Source: Bacteroidales bacterium
GTDB taxonomy: Bacteria; Bacteroidota; Bacteroidia; Bacteroidales; Muribaculaceae
Assembly: GCA_015061085.1 (NCBI GenBank)
Contig: SUXG01000019.1
Coordinates: 1 to 41,680, forward strand
Reading direction: 5' to 3'
DNA: 41,680 nucleotides
The notes below the pieces were generated by a model, which searched no databases, was not told where the DNA came from, and saw only the letters and a list, made by a program, of their open reading frames with translations. Positions 8,509 to 17,342 of this stretch are shown in pieces. Position numbers and translations under genes: made by a program. The first letter of the stretch is position 1. The number at the start of each line of letters is the position of its first letter.

Positions 8509-9072
8509 ATGAAATATCTAATTGTCGGTTTGGGAAATATCGGTCCTGAATATGTGGATACACGTCATAATATAGGTTTTATGACTGTTGATGCGTTAGC
8601 AAAGTCAGGCAATGCAACGTTTCAGTCGTGTCGATATGGCGACATGGCAAAGATGCGTGTCAAGAATTGCGAATTGCTTCTATTGAAGCCATCAACGTTT
8701 ATGAACCTCAGTGGCGTCGCAGTGCGTTATTGGATGAATAAGGAGAAGTTGCCACTTCAGAATTTGCTTGTAATAGTAGATGATATCGCTTTACCATTCG
8801 GAGCTGTTCGCCTAAGGGGCAACGGCAGTGATGCCGGACACAACGGATTGAAAAATATAGCCGAGCAATTAGGGACACAACAATATGCGCGTTTGCGTTT
8901 CGGAATTGGTAATGACTTCCCTCGTGGATGTCAGGTGGATTATGTGCTTGGCGAATTCCCTGTCGAGGAGCGCGAAAAGATGCCTGAGCGATTACAAGTG
9001 GCTTGTGATGCTATTAAGGCTTATTGCTTGAGTGGACTTTCTTTTGCGATGACAAATTATAATAATAAGTAG
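8509..9072 (+). CDS. pth: Peptidyl-tRNA hydrolase
   Basis: The 187-residue protein (normal for bacterial Pth) cleaves the ester bond of peptidyl-tRNAs that have dropped off the ribosome. Catalytic and substrate residues known in the family are visible: Asn10 (VGLGNIG), His20 (DTRHNIGF), Asn66 (TFMNLSG), the Asp91-Asp92 pair ([11 protein letters not shown]) and GHNGLKNI at residues 110-117. It lies between rplY and an S4-domain gene 5 nt downstream, a translation-related cluster. No defect is seen. Confidence 0.96.
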   Translation: MKYLIVGLGNIGPEYVDTRHNIGFMTVDALAKSGNATFQSCRYGDMAKMRVKNCELLLLKPSTFMNLSGVAVRYWMNKEKLPLQNLLVIVDDIALPFGAVRLRGNGSDAGHNGLKNIAEQLGTQQYARLRFGIGNDFPRGCQVDYVLGEFPVEEREKMPERLQVACDAIKAYCLSGLSFAMTNYNNK

Positions 9073-9077
9073 TCGGG

Positions 9078-9515
9078 ATGAAGTCTGAAGTAAGAGTCGA
9101 TAAGTGGTTATGGGCAATGAGAGTGTTTAAGACACGAACGATAGCCACAGACGCATGTAAAAAGGGCAGGGTGACAATTGGGGGTACATCTGTCAAACCG
9201 TCGCGTACGATAAAGGTGGGGGATGTTATTGATGTAAAGAAGCCACCGATCACGTACACTTTCAAGGTATTGGCTCTGACAGAAAATCGTCTTGGCGCTA
9301 AGTTGGTGCCGGACTATCTCGAAAATATTACGCCTCAGTCGCAGTACGATTTGCTGGAGATGACACGCATAAGTGGATTTGTCGATCGACAGAAAGGACT
9401 TGGACGACCGACAAAACGTGATGCTCGTGAGATGGCTCAATTCAAGGAGCAGAGCTATGCTGCCGATACCTTCTTCCTCGACTGGGAAGACGACGATGAT
9501 GACGACCTCGACTAA
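9078..9515 (+). CDS. S4-domain RNA-binding protein (Hsp15/HslR-like)
   Basis: The 145-residue protein has an N-terminal S4 fold (about residues 1-65: VRVDKWLWAMRVFKTRTIATDACKKG, then VKPSRTIKVGDVIDV), as in Hsp15, which in E. coli binds stalled 50S subunits carrying nascent chains. The middle region contains GLGRPTKRDAREM, common in this family. The C-terminus is very acidic (WEDDDDDDLD), unlike the basic tail of E. coli Hsp15. It starts 5 nt after the pth stop and is almost certainly co-transcribed, which fits a ribosome-rescue or recycling role (inferred). Confidence 0.88.
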   Translation: MKSEVRVDKWLWAMRVFKTRTIATDACKKGRVTIGGTSVKPSRTIKVGDVIDVKKPPITYTFKVLALTENRLGAKLVPDYLENITPQSQYDLLEMTRISGFVDRQKGLGRPTKRDAREMAQFKEQSYAADTFFLDWEDDDDDDLD

Positions 9516-9542
9516 TCTGTTTCAAGAATATACAATAAAATT

Positions 9543-9580
9543 GACGAGACTGTAAAAACTTCAGTCTCGTCTTCGTTATT
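9543..9580 (+). terminator. Intrinsic terminator after the pth operon
   Basis: Arms GACGAGACTG (9543-9552) and CAGTCTCGTC (9562-9571) form a perfect 10-bp stem with a 9-nt loop, followed by TTCGTTATT. It lies between convergent genes and may serve both strands. Confidence 0.75.
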
Positions 9581-9612
9581 AGTCAGTTGTGCTGTAGTCG
9601 TAATAAACGGGG

Positions 9613-9882
9613 CTATTTTTTCTCTTTTTCGTTCTTTTTTTCTGAATTAGACTCTTTCTCCTTTTTATCACGTTTCTCTTTCTCATTTTTGAATTTTTCG
9701 CGTTCTTTGTTGGCTTTTTCTTCGCGGTGCTTTTTCAAGGCTTCATTAGCTTTTTTTTCTATATTTCGTCCCCAATCAGCAGTTGCTATTGAGTATGGAC
9801 TGATACAAAGGATTTCTGTCGCATTTGCAGACATTGATGCTGTTGCGATAATAAGGGCAATTGCCAAAAATAGTTTTTTCAT
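9613..9882 (-). CDS. Small secreted highly charged protein
   Basis: The 89-residue protein starts with a signal peptide (MKKLFLAIALIIATASMSANA, likely cleavage after Ala21). A short segment with two hydrophobic turns follows (TEILCISPYSIATADWG), then about 50 residues made almost wholly of Lys, Glu, Asn and Arg, which should form a long charged helix or coil. I do not recognise a family. The signal peptide and the codon structure support a real gene, although the antisense frame is also open. It is the last of three small minus-strand genes, with 88 nt separating it from the next. Confidence 0.6.
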   Translation of the reverse strand: MKKLFLAIALIIATASMSANATEILCISPYSIATADWGRNIEKKANEALKKHREEKANKEREKFKNEKEKRDKKEKESNSEKKNEKEKK

Positions 9883-9970
9883 TTGATATATAATTTAGTA
9901 GTTAATATAATGTTGTATGTTTATGTTTAAGATTTTGTGTCTGACTCGAAAGATTGATATTGTAGTTATA

Positions 9971-10435
9971 TTAGAATATAGTGCTATCGCCCAATTGCTT
10001 CAAATCATTTGATTTGCTATTTGATACTTTGTCCACCGGTTTAGATAATTCGAGTGTGGGTAGTATTCTTTTACGAATGATAGTGTCATGTTGAAAATTG
10101 CTAGGTAAATCTACTTCTAGAAACTGATTCATAACTTCGATATTTCGTTTGTGTATTTCTGTTATTGAGTCAATTTGAAACAAGGCTATAGCTGCTTTAG
10201 GATTTCTAAATTGAATCTTTGGCACTTTGATGCTTTGAACAGAAGGCAAAACGATTGGTTTGACAAGTGTTCCTATTTTTGTAGATGGTAATTTCTGTAT
10301 TTGCGAGCTTATTTGATTTAAGCTTACATTTTTTGAAATTTTTGATACTATTCTTTTAGAATGAGTTTCAGCAGGGAGCAAAATTGCAATGCTGAAAATT
10401 GCAAATACAAGTAGCGTGTTGATCAATCTTTTCAT
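9971..10435 (-). CDS. Secreted protein of unknown function
   Basis: The protein is 154 residues, with an N-terminal signal peptide or anchor (MKRLINTLLVFAIFSIAILLP). The rest is polar and rich in Ile, Ser and Lys with proline-spaced segments (KPIVLPSVQSIKVPKIQF) and no Cys. I see no known domain. It begins 8 nt downstream of the gene at 10444-10668, so the two are probably co-transcribed and may act together in the envelope; the function is not inferable. Confidence 0.6.
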   Translation of the reverse strand: MKRLINTLLVFAIFSIAILLPAETHSKRIVSKISKNVSLNQISSQIQKLPSTKIGTLVKPIVLPSVQSIKVPKIQFRNPKAAIALFQIDSITEIHKRNIEVMNQFLEVDLPSNFQHDTIIRKRILPTLELSKPVDKVSNSKSNDLKQLGDSTIF

Positions 10436-10443
10436 GATGTGAC

Positions 10444-10668
10444 TTATTTAATGGTTGAACATTCGACGTTTTCTATAGTAGTTTTTTTCTGAGGGTCGGT
10501 AGACTTATTTATAAATACTGATATAGCTATGGATAAAGCTAATATCAAGAGCATAACTATAATAAATCTTTTGGCATTTTTAAACACTTTGGGGTCATAT
10601 CCCGGGCAAATGTCATCATACATTGGTGGGATAAAATCCAAATTTTCGTAAGGGTCATTGCTATTCAT
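10444..10668 (-). CDS. Small single-pass membrane protein
   Basis: The 74-residue protein has an acidic, proline- and tyrosine-rich N-terminus (ENLDFIPPMYDDICPGYDP), a basic patch (KNAKR) and one membrane segment (about residues 35-53, FIIVMLLILALSIAISVFI), followed by a short polar tail with one Cys. The basic patch before the membrane segment predicts an N-in topology. A TAACTTTG box 34 nt upstream makes it the first gene of a small operon with 9971-10435. No family is recognised. Confidence 0.6.
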   Translation of the reverse strand: MNSNDPYENLDFIPPMYDDICPGYDPKVFKNAKRFIIVMLLILALSIAISVFINKSTDPQKKTTIENVECSTIK

Positions 10669-10701
10669 ATGTTATAAGTGTTTAAATGTTTAACTTGGTT
10701 G

Positions 10702-10709
10702 CAAAGTTA
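10702..10709 (-). promoter_or_regulatory. Likely -7 box for the small-gene operon
   Basis: On the minus strand this reads TAACTTTG, an exact TAnnTTTG match, 34 nt upstream of the ATG at 10668. No good -33 TTTG is seen at the usual distance. Confidence 0.45.
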
Positions 10710-10788
10710 TATACCTAAGGAAATTAAAAAAAATTTGTCTCAAAGAAAAGATTATTATCGTTTTTTAGATGTGCTAAAAAAGTTTTCG

Positions 10789-10826
10789 CAATTACAACTC
10801 TTTGAGCCATAGAGAGTTGTGAATTG
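10789..10826. repeat. Inverted repeat upstream of the propeller-regulator promoter
   Basis: CAATT-A-CAACTCT (10789-10801) pairs with AGAGTTG-TG-AATTG (10813-10826): 7 inner and 5 outer pairs around a small internal mismatch and an 11-nt centre. It lies about 32 nt upstream of the -33 box at 10858, in a 185-bp divergent gap. It could be an operator or a transcript hairpin; I cannot tell which. Confidence 0.4.
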
Positions 10827-10857
10827 TTTGTTTGCGTAGAAGTTTTAGATGTAATTG

Positions 10858-10888
10858 TTTGATAAGATTAAAATAATTCTTATCTTTG
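10858..10888 (+). promoter_or_regulatory. Bacteroidota-type promoter for the propeller regulator
   Basis: TTTG (10858-10861), a 19-nt spacer, then TATCTTTG (10881-10888) match the consensus exactly. Predicted start is near 10894, leaving a short leader of about 18 nt to ATG 10912. This also argues against the longer frame that begins at 10855. Confidence 0.7.
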
Positions 10889-10911
10889 CCAAATTAATAT
10901 CATTGTTTAGT

Positions 10912-13704
10912 ATGAGGAATTCAAACCATAGGATATTATTGTGCGTTTTATATACCATGATCTCGGTGTTTTTATTGTGTTCGTGTGTTAATAAAAACAC
11001 GAATCATGGTCAGGAGACAATTGCAGATAAGATTTTCTTCCCGGGTACGCCGACATGTATATCGACATCTATGGATAGTCAAAGTTTGTACATAGGCTTG
11101 AAGGAGGATTATTTTATAGAGTATAATCTTTCCCATGGCACACAGGCAAAATATGAATTACCGGCAGAGTTTGATGGTGTCAAGAAGTACAAAATTTATC
11201 AACTATATTTCAATGAATTCCTTGTATCAAATCGAAATAGGGGAGTTTTGTATGTAAGATATAGCACACCGGCTGATTCTAACAGCGTTTATAATTTAGA
11301 GAAATATGTCTATTTGTCAAGTGAGACAACTGAGGATATAATTCCTAAAAAAGGATTAAATTATTCAGCCTACAACATAGAGCTATGTGATGATATATTA
11401 TTTGTTGGTACATCTAATGGTTTGATGTATATCGATCGAAATTTATTGGATTCAATAAGATATATTGCCGGTAATAATTCAAAGATTGAAGTACCTTACT
11501 ACAAGTCTTTGCGTAATCTGCGTCAGCGTAAGATGCAGTTTGCTATTGAAGACCTTATTGTTAGCAAAGACCATAAAAAAATTATTGCAGTCTCAGATAG
11601 TGGTATCTATCGAATGAATTTAGATTTAAGTGCTGATTCTTACGATAAAATGTTGGCAAAAGGCAGGTTTTGGTCATCTTATTTTATGAATGATACATTG
11701 TGTGTTGAGCGCATTGACTCAAACGGTAAATATCAGGAAATGATCATAGGTTGTCCATTTGCTGATACGTTCTCGGTAGATACATTTTTATGTTCAGATG
11801 GTCATAGAATACTTAGTCCTTACGGTAAAATTTTGGATGATGGAAGATTGGCGTACAATGATAATAGATATGACATCGGTTTTGAATATACTGGACAAGA
11901 GTCTATTCAGAAGAATGGAGACCATATTTATTATCTGACTTCTAATAGTGTTGATAGAATCAATCTGAATTATTTATATTTGTTTGATGGCTTGGATTAT
12001 TCACAGATGAAGATCTCTGTTGCTGCTGATGATGGTATATATTTTATAAATAGTATAGGTTTGTATAAGTTGGATAGGGGGTGTTCAGAATGTCGTTATT
12101 TGGGCGCGATTGATAACCTTCCTGATATCAAAGACGCTGTCTATCATAAAGGTTGTATCTATGTTTGCGATGATGTAGGTGTTTATAAGATTGACGTTAG
12201 CGAGTTTTTGTTTGCATATGATAGAGAAGCTCGTAGAGTTAAAGACATTGTTGTTCATGCTCCGGATAGAATAGAGTGTATGTCGGAATCGTCAAGCGGA
12301 GAGTCTGTTTACATAGGTACTAGAAGTGGCTTATATGAATATGCTGAAAATGCTTCGTTTAAAAAGGTTGCAATTAAGAATGATATTTTTCATGATTCTC
12401 CTTATATTACGGACATCGTCTCTTCTGATGATATGGCATATGCCGGGACTCTTAATTGGGGCCTTCTCATTGTTGGCTCGACAGCATCTATAATCAACGA
12501 CTATAGGTCTGTCGGGGAGATTATCAAACTGGACTTACGAGATGAAAAACTTTTAATTCAGACATCGTCATCTGTTCATCTTGTTGACGCCTTGACTCAT
12601 AATCGATTGTATAGTATGGAGTCAAGAGGAATAAAGGATGCTAAATTTCTTACCAATGATACATTGTGTGTATTGACTACTGATTCTGTCATGTTATACA
12701 TCATGAATGGTGATCAGTTGTCTAAAATAGGTAGTAGGCTTAATTCTTTGAGGTACAATACAATAGAAGTAGTTAATGATCAAGCGTATTTTATTTCAGA
12801 TTACTCAATTGTAAATGGAATACCAATAAAGGGAGAAAGTTTACATTGGATTGATGTTGTCTTATATTCAATAGGATGTGTGTTTATAATTTTGATTTTA
12901 GTTGTATTAATTACGATGTTGGTTAGACAGCGAAGATCTCACATTATAAAAGAGCAGTCAATACTTGATAATTATGAGATTGGAGAAGAATATAAAAAAG
13001 CTGCGAAACAACTTATTAATTATTCCCCTGTCATTGGGTCAAATTTAGAACAATATGATGAAATGGAAGCTGATTTAGATTCTTTAGTAGATTGTTTTAG
13101 CAGATTTAAAGATGTCGTTTCTCCTATTTTGGACTCTGTTCCAAATGAGGAAAACATACTTGTGCTTAATAATGCTTATCAGGATTTATATACTTCTGTA
13201 GCATTGTGGTTTCATCGTCCTAAGATTGATAACGATAACGATTTTGATTTGTGGTTGAGACGATGCAGATATGGTTTTCAAGCCTTGAACATATATTCAA
13301 AGAAGGGAATTAAATTACTAATAGAGAATCCTAATGAAATTTCTAATAAGGAATTTGAAATTGAGAAATCTATGACATGGGAACTTTTCGTTCGTTTTAC
13401 CTTATGCAATCAATCATTTGAAGAATCAGTTTTAAAAACTATGTCAAGATATGAAGATGACAATATGTCTCAAAAAGATCTTAGTATGCTAAAGAAGAAA
13501 CTTAAAGAGCGTATTGATCACAAGAACGTAGGTCCAATACCAAATTTATTAATTAGAAATTTATCACACGATATTTGGGCTACTGATGGATGTAAGATAG
13601 CGTCGATGCCTTATGATGTTGTGTGGATAGCATGTAACTTAGATAGAAATACAAATGCCCTTAGGGAAAGATTGGAGTATGCTTATAGTCGAAAGAATTT
13701 ATAG
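10912..13704 (+). CDS. Propeller-TM signalling protein with likely C-terminal LuxR-like HTH, no kinase
   Basis: The protein is 930 residues from ATG 10912, chosen because a perfect promoter lies just upstream. The N-terminus is a lipoprotein-like signal or anchor (VFLLCSC). Residues of about 40-630 show degenerate propeller blades resembling two-component regulator propellers (VGTSNGLMYID, SDSGIYRMNL, DDVGVYKIDV, IGTRSGLYEYAE). A single membrane segment spans about residues 647-671 (VVLYSIGCVFIILILVVLITML). About 260 mostly helical cytoplasmic residues follow, with no HisKA, HATPase or receiver motif. The last 32 residues (899-930) match the length and hydrophobic spacing of a Bacteroidota GerE-type helix-turn-helix (VVWIACNLDRNTNALRERL, then SRKNL). 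I infer a one-protein membrane sensor-regulator; signal and targets are unknown. Confidence 0.75.
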   Translation: MRNSNHRILLCVLYTMISVFLLCSCVNKNTNHGQETIADKIFFPGTPTCISTSMDSQSLYIGLKEDYFIEYNLSHGTQAKYELPAEFDGVKKYKIYQLYFNEFLVSNRNRGVLYVRYSTPADSNSVYNLEKYVYLSSETTEDIIPKKGLNYSAYNIELCDDILFVGTSNGLMYIDRNLLDSIRYIAGNNSKIEVPYYKSLRNLRQRKMQFAIEDLIVSKDHKKIIAVSDSGIYRMNLDLSADSYDKMLAKGRFWSSYFMNDTLCVERIDSNGKYQEMIIGCPFADTFSVDTFLCSDGHRILSPYGKILDDGRLAYNDNRYDIGFEYTGQESIQKNGDHIYYLTSNSVDRINLNYLYLFDGLDYSQMKISVAADDGIYFINSIGLYKLDRGCSECRYLGAIDNLPDIKDAVYHKGCIYVCDDVGVYKIDVSEFLFAYDREARRVKDIVVHAPDRIECMSESSSGESVYIGTRSGLYEYAENASFKKVAIKNDIFHDSPYITDIVSSDDMAYAGTLNWGLLIVGSTASIINDYRSVGEIIKLDLRDEKLLIQTSSSVHLVDALTHNRLYSMESRGIKDAKFLTNDTLCVLTTDSVMLYIMNGDQLSKIGSRLNSLRYNTIEVVNDQAYFISDYSIVNGIPIKGESLHWIDVVLYSIGCVFIILILVVLITMLVRQRRSHIIKEQSILDNYEIGEEYKKAAKQLINYSPVIGSNLEQYDEMEADLDSLVDCFSRFKDVVSPILDSVPNEENILVLNNAYQDLYTSVALWFHRPKIDNDNDFDLWLRRCRYGFQALNIYSKKGIKLLIENPNEISNKEFEIEKSMTWELFVRFTLCNQSFEESVLKTMSRYEDDNMSQKDLSMLKKKLKERIDHKNVGPIPNLLIRNLSHDIWATDGCKIASMPYDVVWIACNLDRNTNALRERLEYAYSRKNL

Positions 13705-13782
13705 GATTTTAGATGTCTTGTGTCTATGCCAATTTAAATGGTCGGTGATGGTGTGATTATCTTATGAGTGCTATGAAATATT

Positions 13783-13812
13783 AAAGGCTATATCGGGGAG
13801 GATATAGCCTTT
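13783..13812 (-). terminator. Terminator of the thrS-infC-rpmI-rplT operon
   Basis: Arms AAAGGCTATATC (13783-13794) and GATATAGCCTTT (13801-13812) form a perfect 12-bp stem with a 6-nt loop. On the minus strand it is followed by an AU-rich run (AATATTTC). It lies between convergent genes and may also stop the plus-strand regulator gene. Confidence 0.7.
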
Positions 13813-13835
13813 AGAGTATCTGAACTGACTTCTTA

Positions 13836-14186
13836 TTAAGCGTTCTTTACTTTGTCAACGATTGCTTTGAAAGCAGCAGGATTGTTCATAGCGAGGTCAG
13901 CAAGAACTTTACGGTTGATTTCGATACCTGCTTTGTGGATAAGACCCATGAGTTGAGAGTAAGAAAGACCTTCAAGGCGTGCAGCAGCGTTGATACGTTG
14001 AATCCAAAGTGCACGGAAGTTACGTTTTTTGTTTTTACGGTCGCGATAAGCGTATGTCAACCCTTTTTCCCAAGTGTTTTTGGCTACGGTCCACACATTA
14101 CGACGGCTACCATAATAACCACGTGTAAGTTTCAGAATTCTCTTTCTTTTTGCTCTTGAAGCAACATGATTTACTGATCTTGGCAT
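13836..14186 (-). CDS. rplT: 50S ribosomal protein L20
   Basis: The 116-residue protein binds 23S rRNA early in large-subunit assembly. The very basic N-terminus ([30 protein letters not shown]) and the globular part ([33 protein letters not shown]) are standard for L20, and the length is normal. It is the last gene of the thrS-infC-rpmI-rplT operon, 107 nt after rpmI, and is followed by a strong terminator. L20 represses its own operon in other bacteria; I see no clear copy of that site here. Confidence 0.97.
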   Translation of the reverse strand: MPRSVNHVASRAKRKRILKLTRGYYGSRRNVWTVAKNTWEKGLTYAYRDRKNKKRNFRALWIQRINAAARLEGLSYSQLMGLIHKAGIEINRKVLADLAMNNPAAFKAIVDKVKNA

Positions 14187-14293
14187 TTTTTTTAAATTTT
14201 TTGAACGTGAGCGGCATTATTGCTCTTGCGGTGCTTCACATTCGGTTAATAAAAATTTTAGTTTTAAAAATAAAAAGTAAACAGCGTTAAAGA

Positions 14294-14491
14294 TTACTTC
14301 ATTGCAAGAAGTTCTTTTACAGAATGTTCGTTAGAAGTGTGAACCATAGCTGTGTGGTCAAGAACTCTTTTACGCTTTTTTGTCTTCTTAGTCAAAATAT
14401 GACTATGATAGGCATGTTTTCTTTTGATTTTTCCTGTTCCGGTAAGAGCGAATCTTTTTTTAGCACCGGAATTAGTTTTTACCTTTGGCAT
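14294..14491 (-). CDS. rpmI: 50S ribosomal protein L35
   Basis: The 65-residue, very basic protein has the L35 signature [42 protein letters not shown]. The length and the position between infC and rplT are as expected. It is a late-assembling component of the large ribosomal subunit. Confidence 0.97.
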   Translation of the reverse strand: MPKVKTNSGAKKRFALTGTGKIKRKHAYHSHILTKKTKKRKRVLDHTAMVHTSNEHSVKELLAMK

Positions 14492-14566
14492 TGTTAATAA
14501 AAAATTTAGTTGTTTTAAAATTACCTCGGCACATAGTGCCTACGGTCTACTGTTTATTTTTTGTTA

Positions 14567-15169
14567 CTATTTGTTTTTTATAGGTGAGAGCATGATAGTC
14601 ATGCGTTTTCCTTCAAGTACTGGCATCATTTCAACTTTGCCGTATTCTTCAAGGTCGTTTGCAAAACGCAATAGAAGAACTTCACCTTGCTCTTTGAAAA
14701 GAATCGAGCGTCCTCTGAAGAAAACGTAAGCTTTAACTTTAGAACCTTCTTTAAGGAATCCGATAGCGTGTTTAAGTTTGAAGTTGTAATCGTGATCGTC
14801 TGTTTGCGGACCGAATCTGATTTCTTTTACAACGACTTTAGTAGCTTTAGCTTTCTGCTCTTTTTGTCTTTTCTTTTGCTGATATAGATATTTTTGGAAA
14901 TCCAAAATTCTACATACAGGAGGTTCGGCATTAGGAGAGATTAGAATCAGGTCTAGTTCTTGCTCGTCCGCAATTTTTTGAGCTTGAGCGAGTGAATAAA
15001 CACCTTGTTCTACATTATCTCCAACCAAGCGAACTTCTTTCGCGTGGATATTTTCGTTAATCACATATTGGTCCTTTCCGCTTTTGTCGCCTTTTTGACC
15101 TTTTTGTCCTTGTTGGGGACGTTGTCCGGCAGGTTTGTGCGGACCATTCATTTGTGGTTTTTTATCCAT
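14567..15169 (-). CDS. infC: Translation initiation factor IF-3
   Basis: The 200-residue factor binds the 30S subunit, checks the start codon and prevents premature 50S joining. The N-terminal domain (about residues 32-105, [26 protein letters not shown], then [18 protein letters not shown]) and C-terminal domain (about residues 112-197, [25 protein letters not shown], then [12 protein letters not shown]) are both complete. A 30-residue Gln/Gly/Lys-rich extension ([19 protein letters not shown]) precedes them and is probably disordered. The start is a normal ATG, not the rare AUU used for autoregulation in E. coli. It lies 9 nt after thrS. Confidence 0.96.
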   Translation of the reverse strand: MDKKPQMNGPHKPAGQRPQQGQKGQKGDKSGKDQYVINENIHAKEVRLVGDNVEQGVYSLAQAQKIADEQELDLILISPNAEPPVCRILDFQKYLYQQKKRQKEQKAKATKVVVKEIRFGPQTDDHDYNFKLKHAIGFLKEGSKVKAYVFFRGRSILFKEQGEVLLLRFANDLEEYGKVEMMPVLEGKRMTIMLSPIKNK

Positions 15170-15178
15170 TCAGTTATA

Positions 15179-17116
15179 TTACTGGTTTATCATTGAATTT
15201 ACCTCTTCTGTCAATTGCGCTGCAAAGGTAGTAATTTTCATCGAGATATTATCATTTTCTCCATGTTTTCTTACAGAAACTTCATTATTTTCTACCTCTT
15301 TTTCTCCAACAATCAGCATATAAGGGATTTTCTTCATCTGATTGTCACGAATTTTCTTTCCAATTTTTTCGTTTCGGTCATCAACGATAGCGCGAACGTC
15401 GTAAGAATCTAATTCTTTAGCAACTTTATATGCATAATCATTGAATTTTTCGCTAATTGGAAGTACTACAGCTTGCTCAGAAATCAGCCATAAAGGGAGA
15501 CGACCTGCGGTGTGCTCAAGAAGCACAGCGACAAAACGTTCCATAGATCCGAATGGTGCACGGTGAATCATAACCGGACGGTGTTTTTGGTTGTCAGAGC
15601 CTGTATATTCTAATCCGAAGCGTTCAGGGAGGTTGTAGTCAACTTGGATTGTACCGAGCTGCCAACGACGACCGATAGCATCTTTTACCATGAAGTCGAG
15701 CTTAGGACCGTAGAATGCAGCTTCGCCGAGTTCGGTGCGTGCATTAAGACCTTTTTCTTTGCAAGCTTCGATGATAGCACTTTCAGCCAACGCCCAATTT
15801 TCGTCGCTACCGATGTATTTTTCTTTGTTGTTAGGGTCGCGAAGAGATATTTGAGCTTCGAAGTTGTCGAATTTGAGTGCTTTGAAGATGTAAAGGATGA
15901 TGTCCATTACTTTGAGGAATTCGTCCTTGATTTGATCAGGAGCACAGAAGATGTGGGCATCGTCCTGAGTAAAGCCACGCACGCGAGTCAAACCATGAAG
16001 TTCGCCACTTTGTTCGTAGCGATATACTGTTCCAAACTCAGCGAGACGCAAAGGCAATTCGCGATAGCTTCGAGGGAATGCTTTGAAGATTTCGCAGTGG
16101 TGAGGACAGTTCATCGGTTTAAGCAAGTATTCTTCGCCTTCTTCCGGGGTATGAATTGGCTGGAATGAGTCTTTGCCATATTTTGCATAGTGACCTGAAG
16201 TGACATAGAGCATCTTATTACCGATGTGAGGAGTGATCACTTGTTGGTAGCCATATTGCTTTTGGATTTTGCGAAGGAATTGTTCGAGTCTGTCGCGAAG
16301 GGCAGCACCTTTAGGCAACCACAAAGGAAGACCTTGACCTACGTTTGAAGAGAAAGCGAAGAGCTCCATTTCTTTACCGAGCTTACGGTGGTCGCGTTTC
16401 TTAGCTTCTTCGAGTAGGACGAGGTATTCGTCGAGCATTTTTTTCTTAGGGAAAGAAATACCATATACTCTGACTAATTGGTTGCGTTTTTCGTCTCCTC
16501 TCCAGTAAGCACCTGCGAGTGAAAGAATTTTGACTGCTTTGATAGCGCCAGTGTTAGGGAGGTGAGGACCACGACAGAGGTCGGTGAATGCTCCTTGAGT
16601 GTAGGTTGTGATATGGCCGTCTTCAAGTTCGCTGATAAGCTCGCACTTGTATTCTTCGCCACGGTCGCCAAACATCTTGAGAGCATCTTCTTTTGAAATA
16701 TCTTGACGAACGATAGCTTCTTTTTTAGCTACCAATTCAGCCATTTTCTTTTCGATTTTATCGAAGTCGTCGCTTGTGATTTTGTGTTCACCCGGGTCGA
16801 TGTCGTAGTAGAAACCGTTTTCGATAGCAGGACCGATACCGAATTTTACGCCGGGATATAGTTCTTGAAGTGCTTCGGCGAGGAGGTGGGCAGATGAGTG
16901 CCAAAAAGCATGTTTGCCTTCAGCGTCATCCCACTTGAAAAGCTGGATAGCCGCGTCTTCGTTGATGGGGCGAGAAATGTCCCATTCCTGATCGTTTACT
17001 TTTGCAGCGAGGACGTCGGCAGCAAAACGTGGGCTAATGCTTTCTGCAACTTGAAACGGAGTTACGCCTGCTTCAAATTGTTTTACATTGCCGTCCGGGA
17101 ATGTTATATTAATCAT
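15179..17116 (-). CDS. thrS: Threonine-tRNA ligase
   Basis: The 645-residue class II synthetase charges tRNA-Thr. In order it has an N-terminal TGS domain (about residues 1-60), an editing domain with [11 protein letters not shown] (about residues 74-84), the class II catalytic core, and an anticodon-binding domain at the C-terminus (from about residue 540). The three zinc ligands known in the family are visible: Cys in [12 protein letters not shown], His in [10 protein letters not shown] and His in [14 protein letters not shown]. The length is close to E. coli ThrRS. It is the first gene of the thrS-infC-rpmI-rplT operon, with its own promoter and a short hairpin-bearing leader. Confidence 0.97.
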   Translation of the reverse strand: MINITFPDGNVKQFEAGVTPFQVAESISPRFAADVLAAKVNDQEWDISRPINEDAAIQLFKWDDAEGKHAFWHSSAHLLAEALQELYPGVKFGIGPAIENGFYYDIDPGEHKITSDDFDKIEKKMAELVAKKEAIVRQDISKEDALKMFGDRGEEYKCELISELEDGHITTYTQGAFTDLCRGPHLPNTGAIKAVKILSLAGAYWRGDEKRNQLVRVYGISFPKKKMLDEYLVLLEEAKKRDHRKLGKEMELFAFSSNVGQGLPLWLPKGAALRDRLEQFLRKIQKQYGYQQVITPHIGNKMLYVTSGHYAKYGKDSFQPIHTPEEGEEYLLKPMNCPHHCEIFKAFPRSYRELPLRLAEFGTVYRYEQSGELHGLTRVRGFTQDDAHIFCAPDQIKDEFLKVMDIILYIFKALKFDNFEAQISLRDPNNKEKYIGSDENWALAESAIIEACKEKGLNARTELGEAAFYGPKLDFMVKDAIGRRWQLGTIQVDYNLPERFGLEYTGSDNQKHRPVMIHRAPFGSMERFVAVLLEHTAGRLPLWLISEQAVVLPISEKFNDYAYKVAKELDSYDVRAIVDDRNEKIGKKIRDNQMKKIPYMLIVGEKEVENNEVSVRKHGENDNISMKITTFAAQLTEEVNSMINQ

Positions 17117-17153
17117 AGTCTTTATGTTGTCTTATATATTTGTTTTTAATGTT

Positions 17154-17181
17154 TGAGAATGCTGATTTGTGTAGCATCTCA
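17154..17181 (-). promoter_or_regulatory. Hairpin in the thrS leader
   Basis: Plus-strand bases TGAG-A-ATGCT (17154-17163) pair with AGCATCTCA (17173-17181), giving 9 pairs with one bulged base and a 9-nt loop. It lies just after the predicted transcription start of thrS. A translational operator like that of E. coli thrS is possible but unproven. Confidence 0.35.
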
Positions 17182-17192
17182 GAAAAATCGTG

Positions 17193-17223
17193 CAAAGATA
17201 CAAAAAAAATGTGCAACTTGCAA
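17193..17223 (-). promoter_or_regulatory. Bacteroidota-type promoter for thrS operon
   Basis: On the minus strand, ATTG (TTG core 17223-17221), a 20-nt spacer, then TATCTTTG (17200-17193), an exact -7 match. Predicted start is near 17187, about 70 nt before the thrS ATG. Confidence 0.65.
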
Positions 17224-17275
17224 TATGTTTTTGCAACTGCTTGAAAAATAATTGTTTTGGGTAGCTTAAAAATAG

Positions 17276-17312
17276 TATCAGCCCATGCAGATAGGTGTCG
17301 CATGGGCTGATA
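17276..17312 (-). terminator. Intrinsic terminator after the WG-repeat gene
   Basis: Arms TATCAGCCCATGC (17276-17288) and GCATGGGCTGATA (17300-17312) form a perfect 13-bp stem with an 11-nt loop. On the minus strand it is followed by CTATTTTTAAG. It insulates the thrS promoter from the gene upstream. Confidence 0.8.
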
Positions 17313-17342
17313 GTTAGAGTTTGTTGAATATTGATAAAGACT

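Noticed and set aside
9587..9886. Plus-strand frame antisense to the Lys/Glu-rich small protein
   Set aside because: Its Phe/Ser-rich translation is what the complement of a Lys/Glu-rich gene gives; the minus strand has a signal peptide.
10855..10911. Upstream extension of the propeller regulator
   Set aside because: A perfect promoter lies inside it, so the transcript begins downstream.
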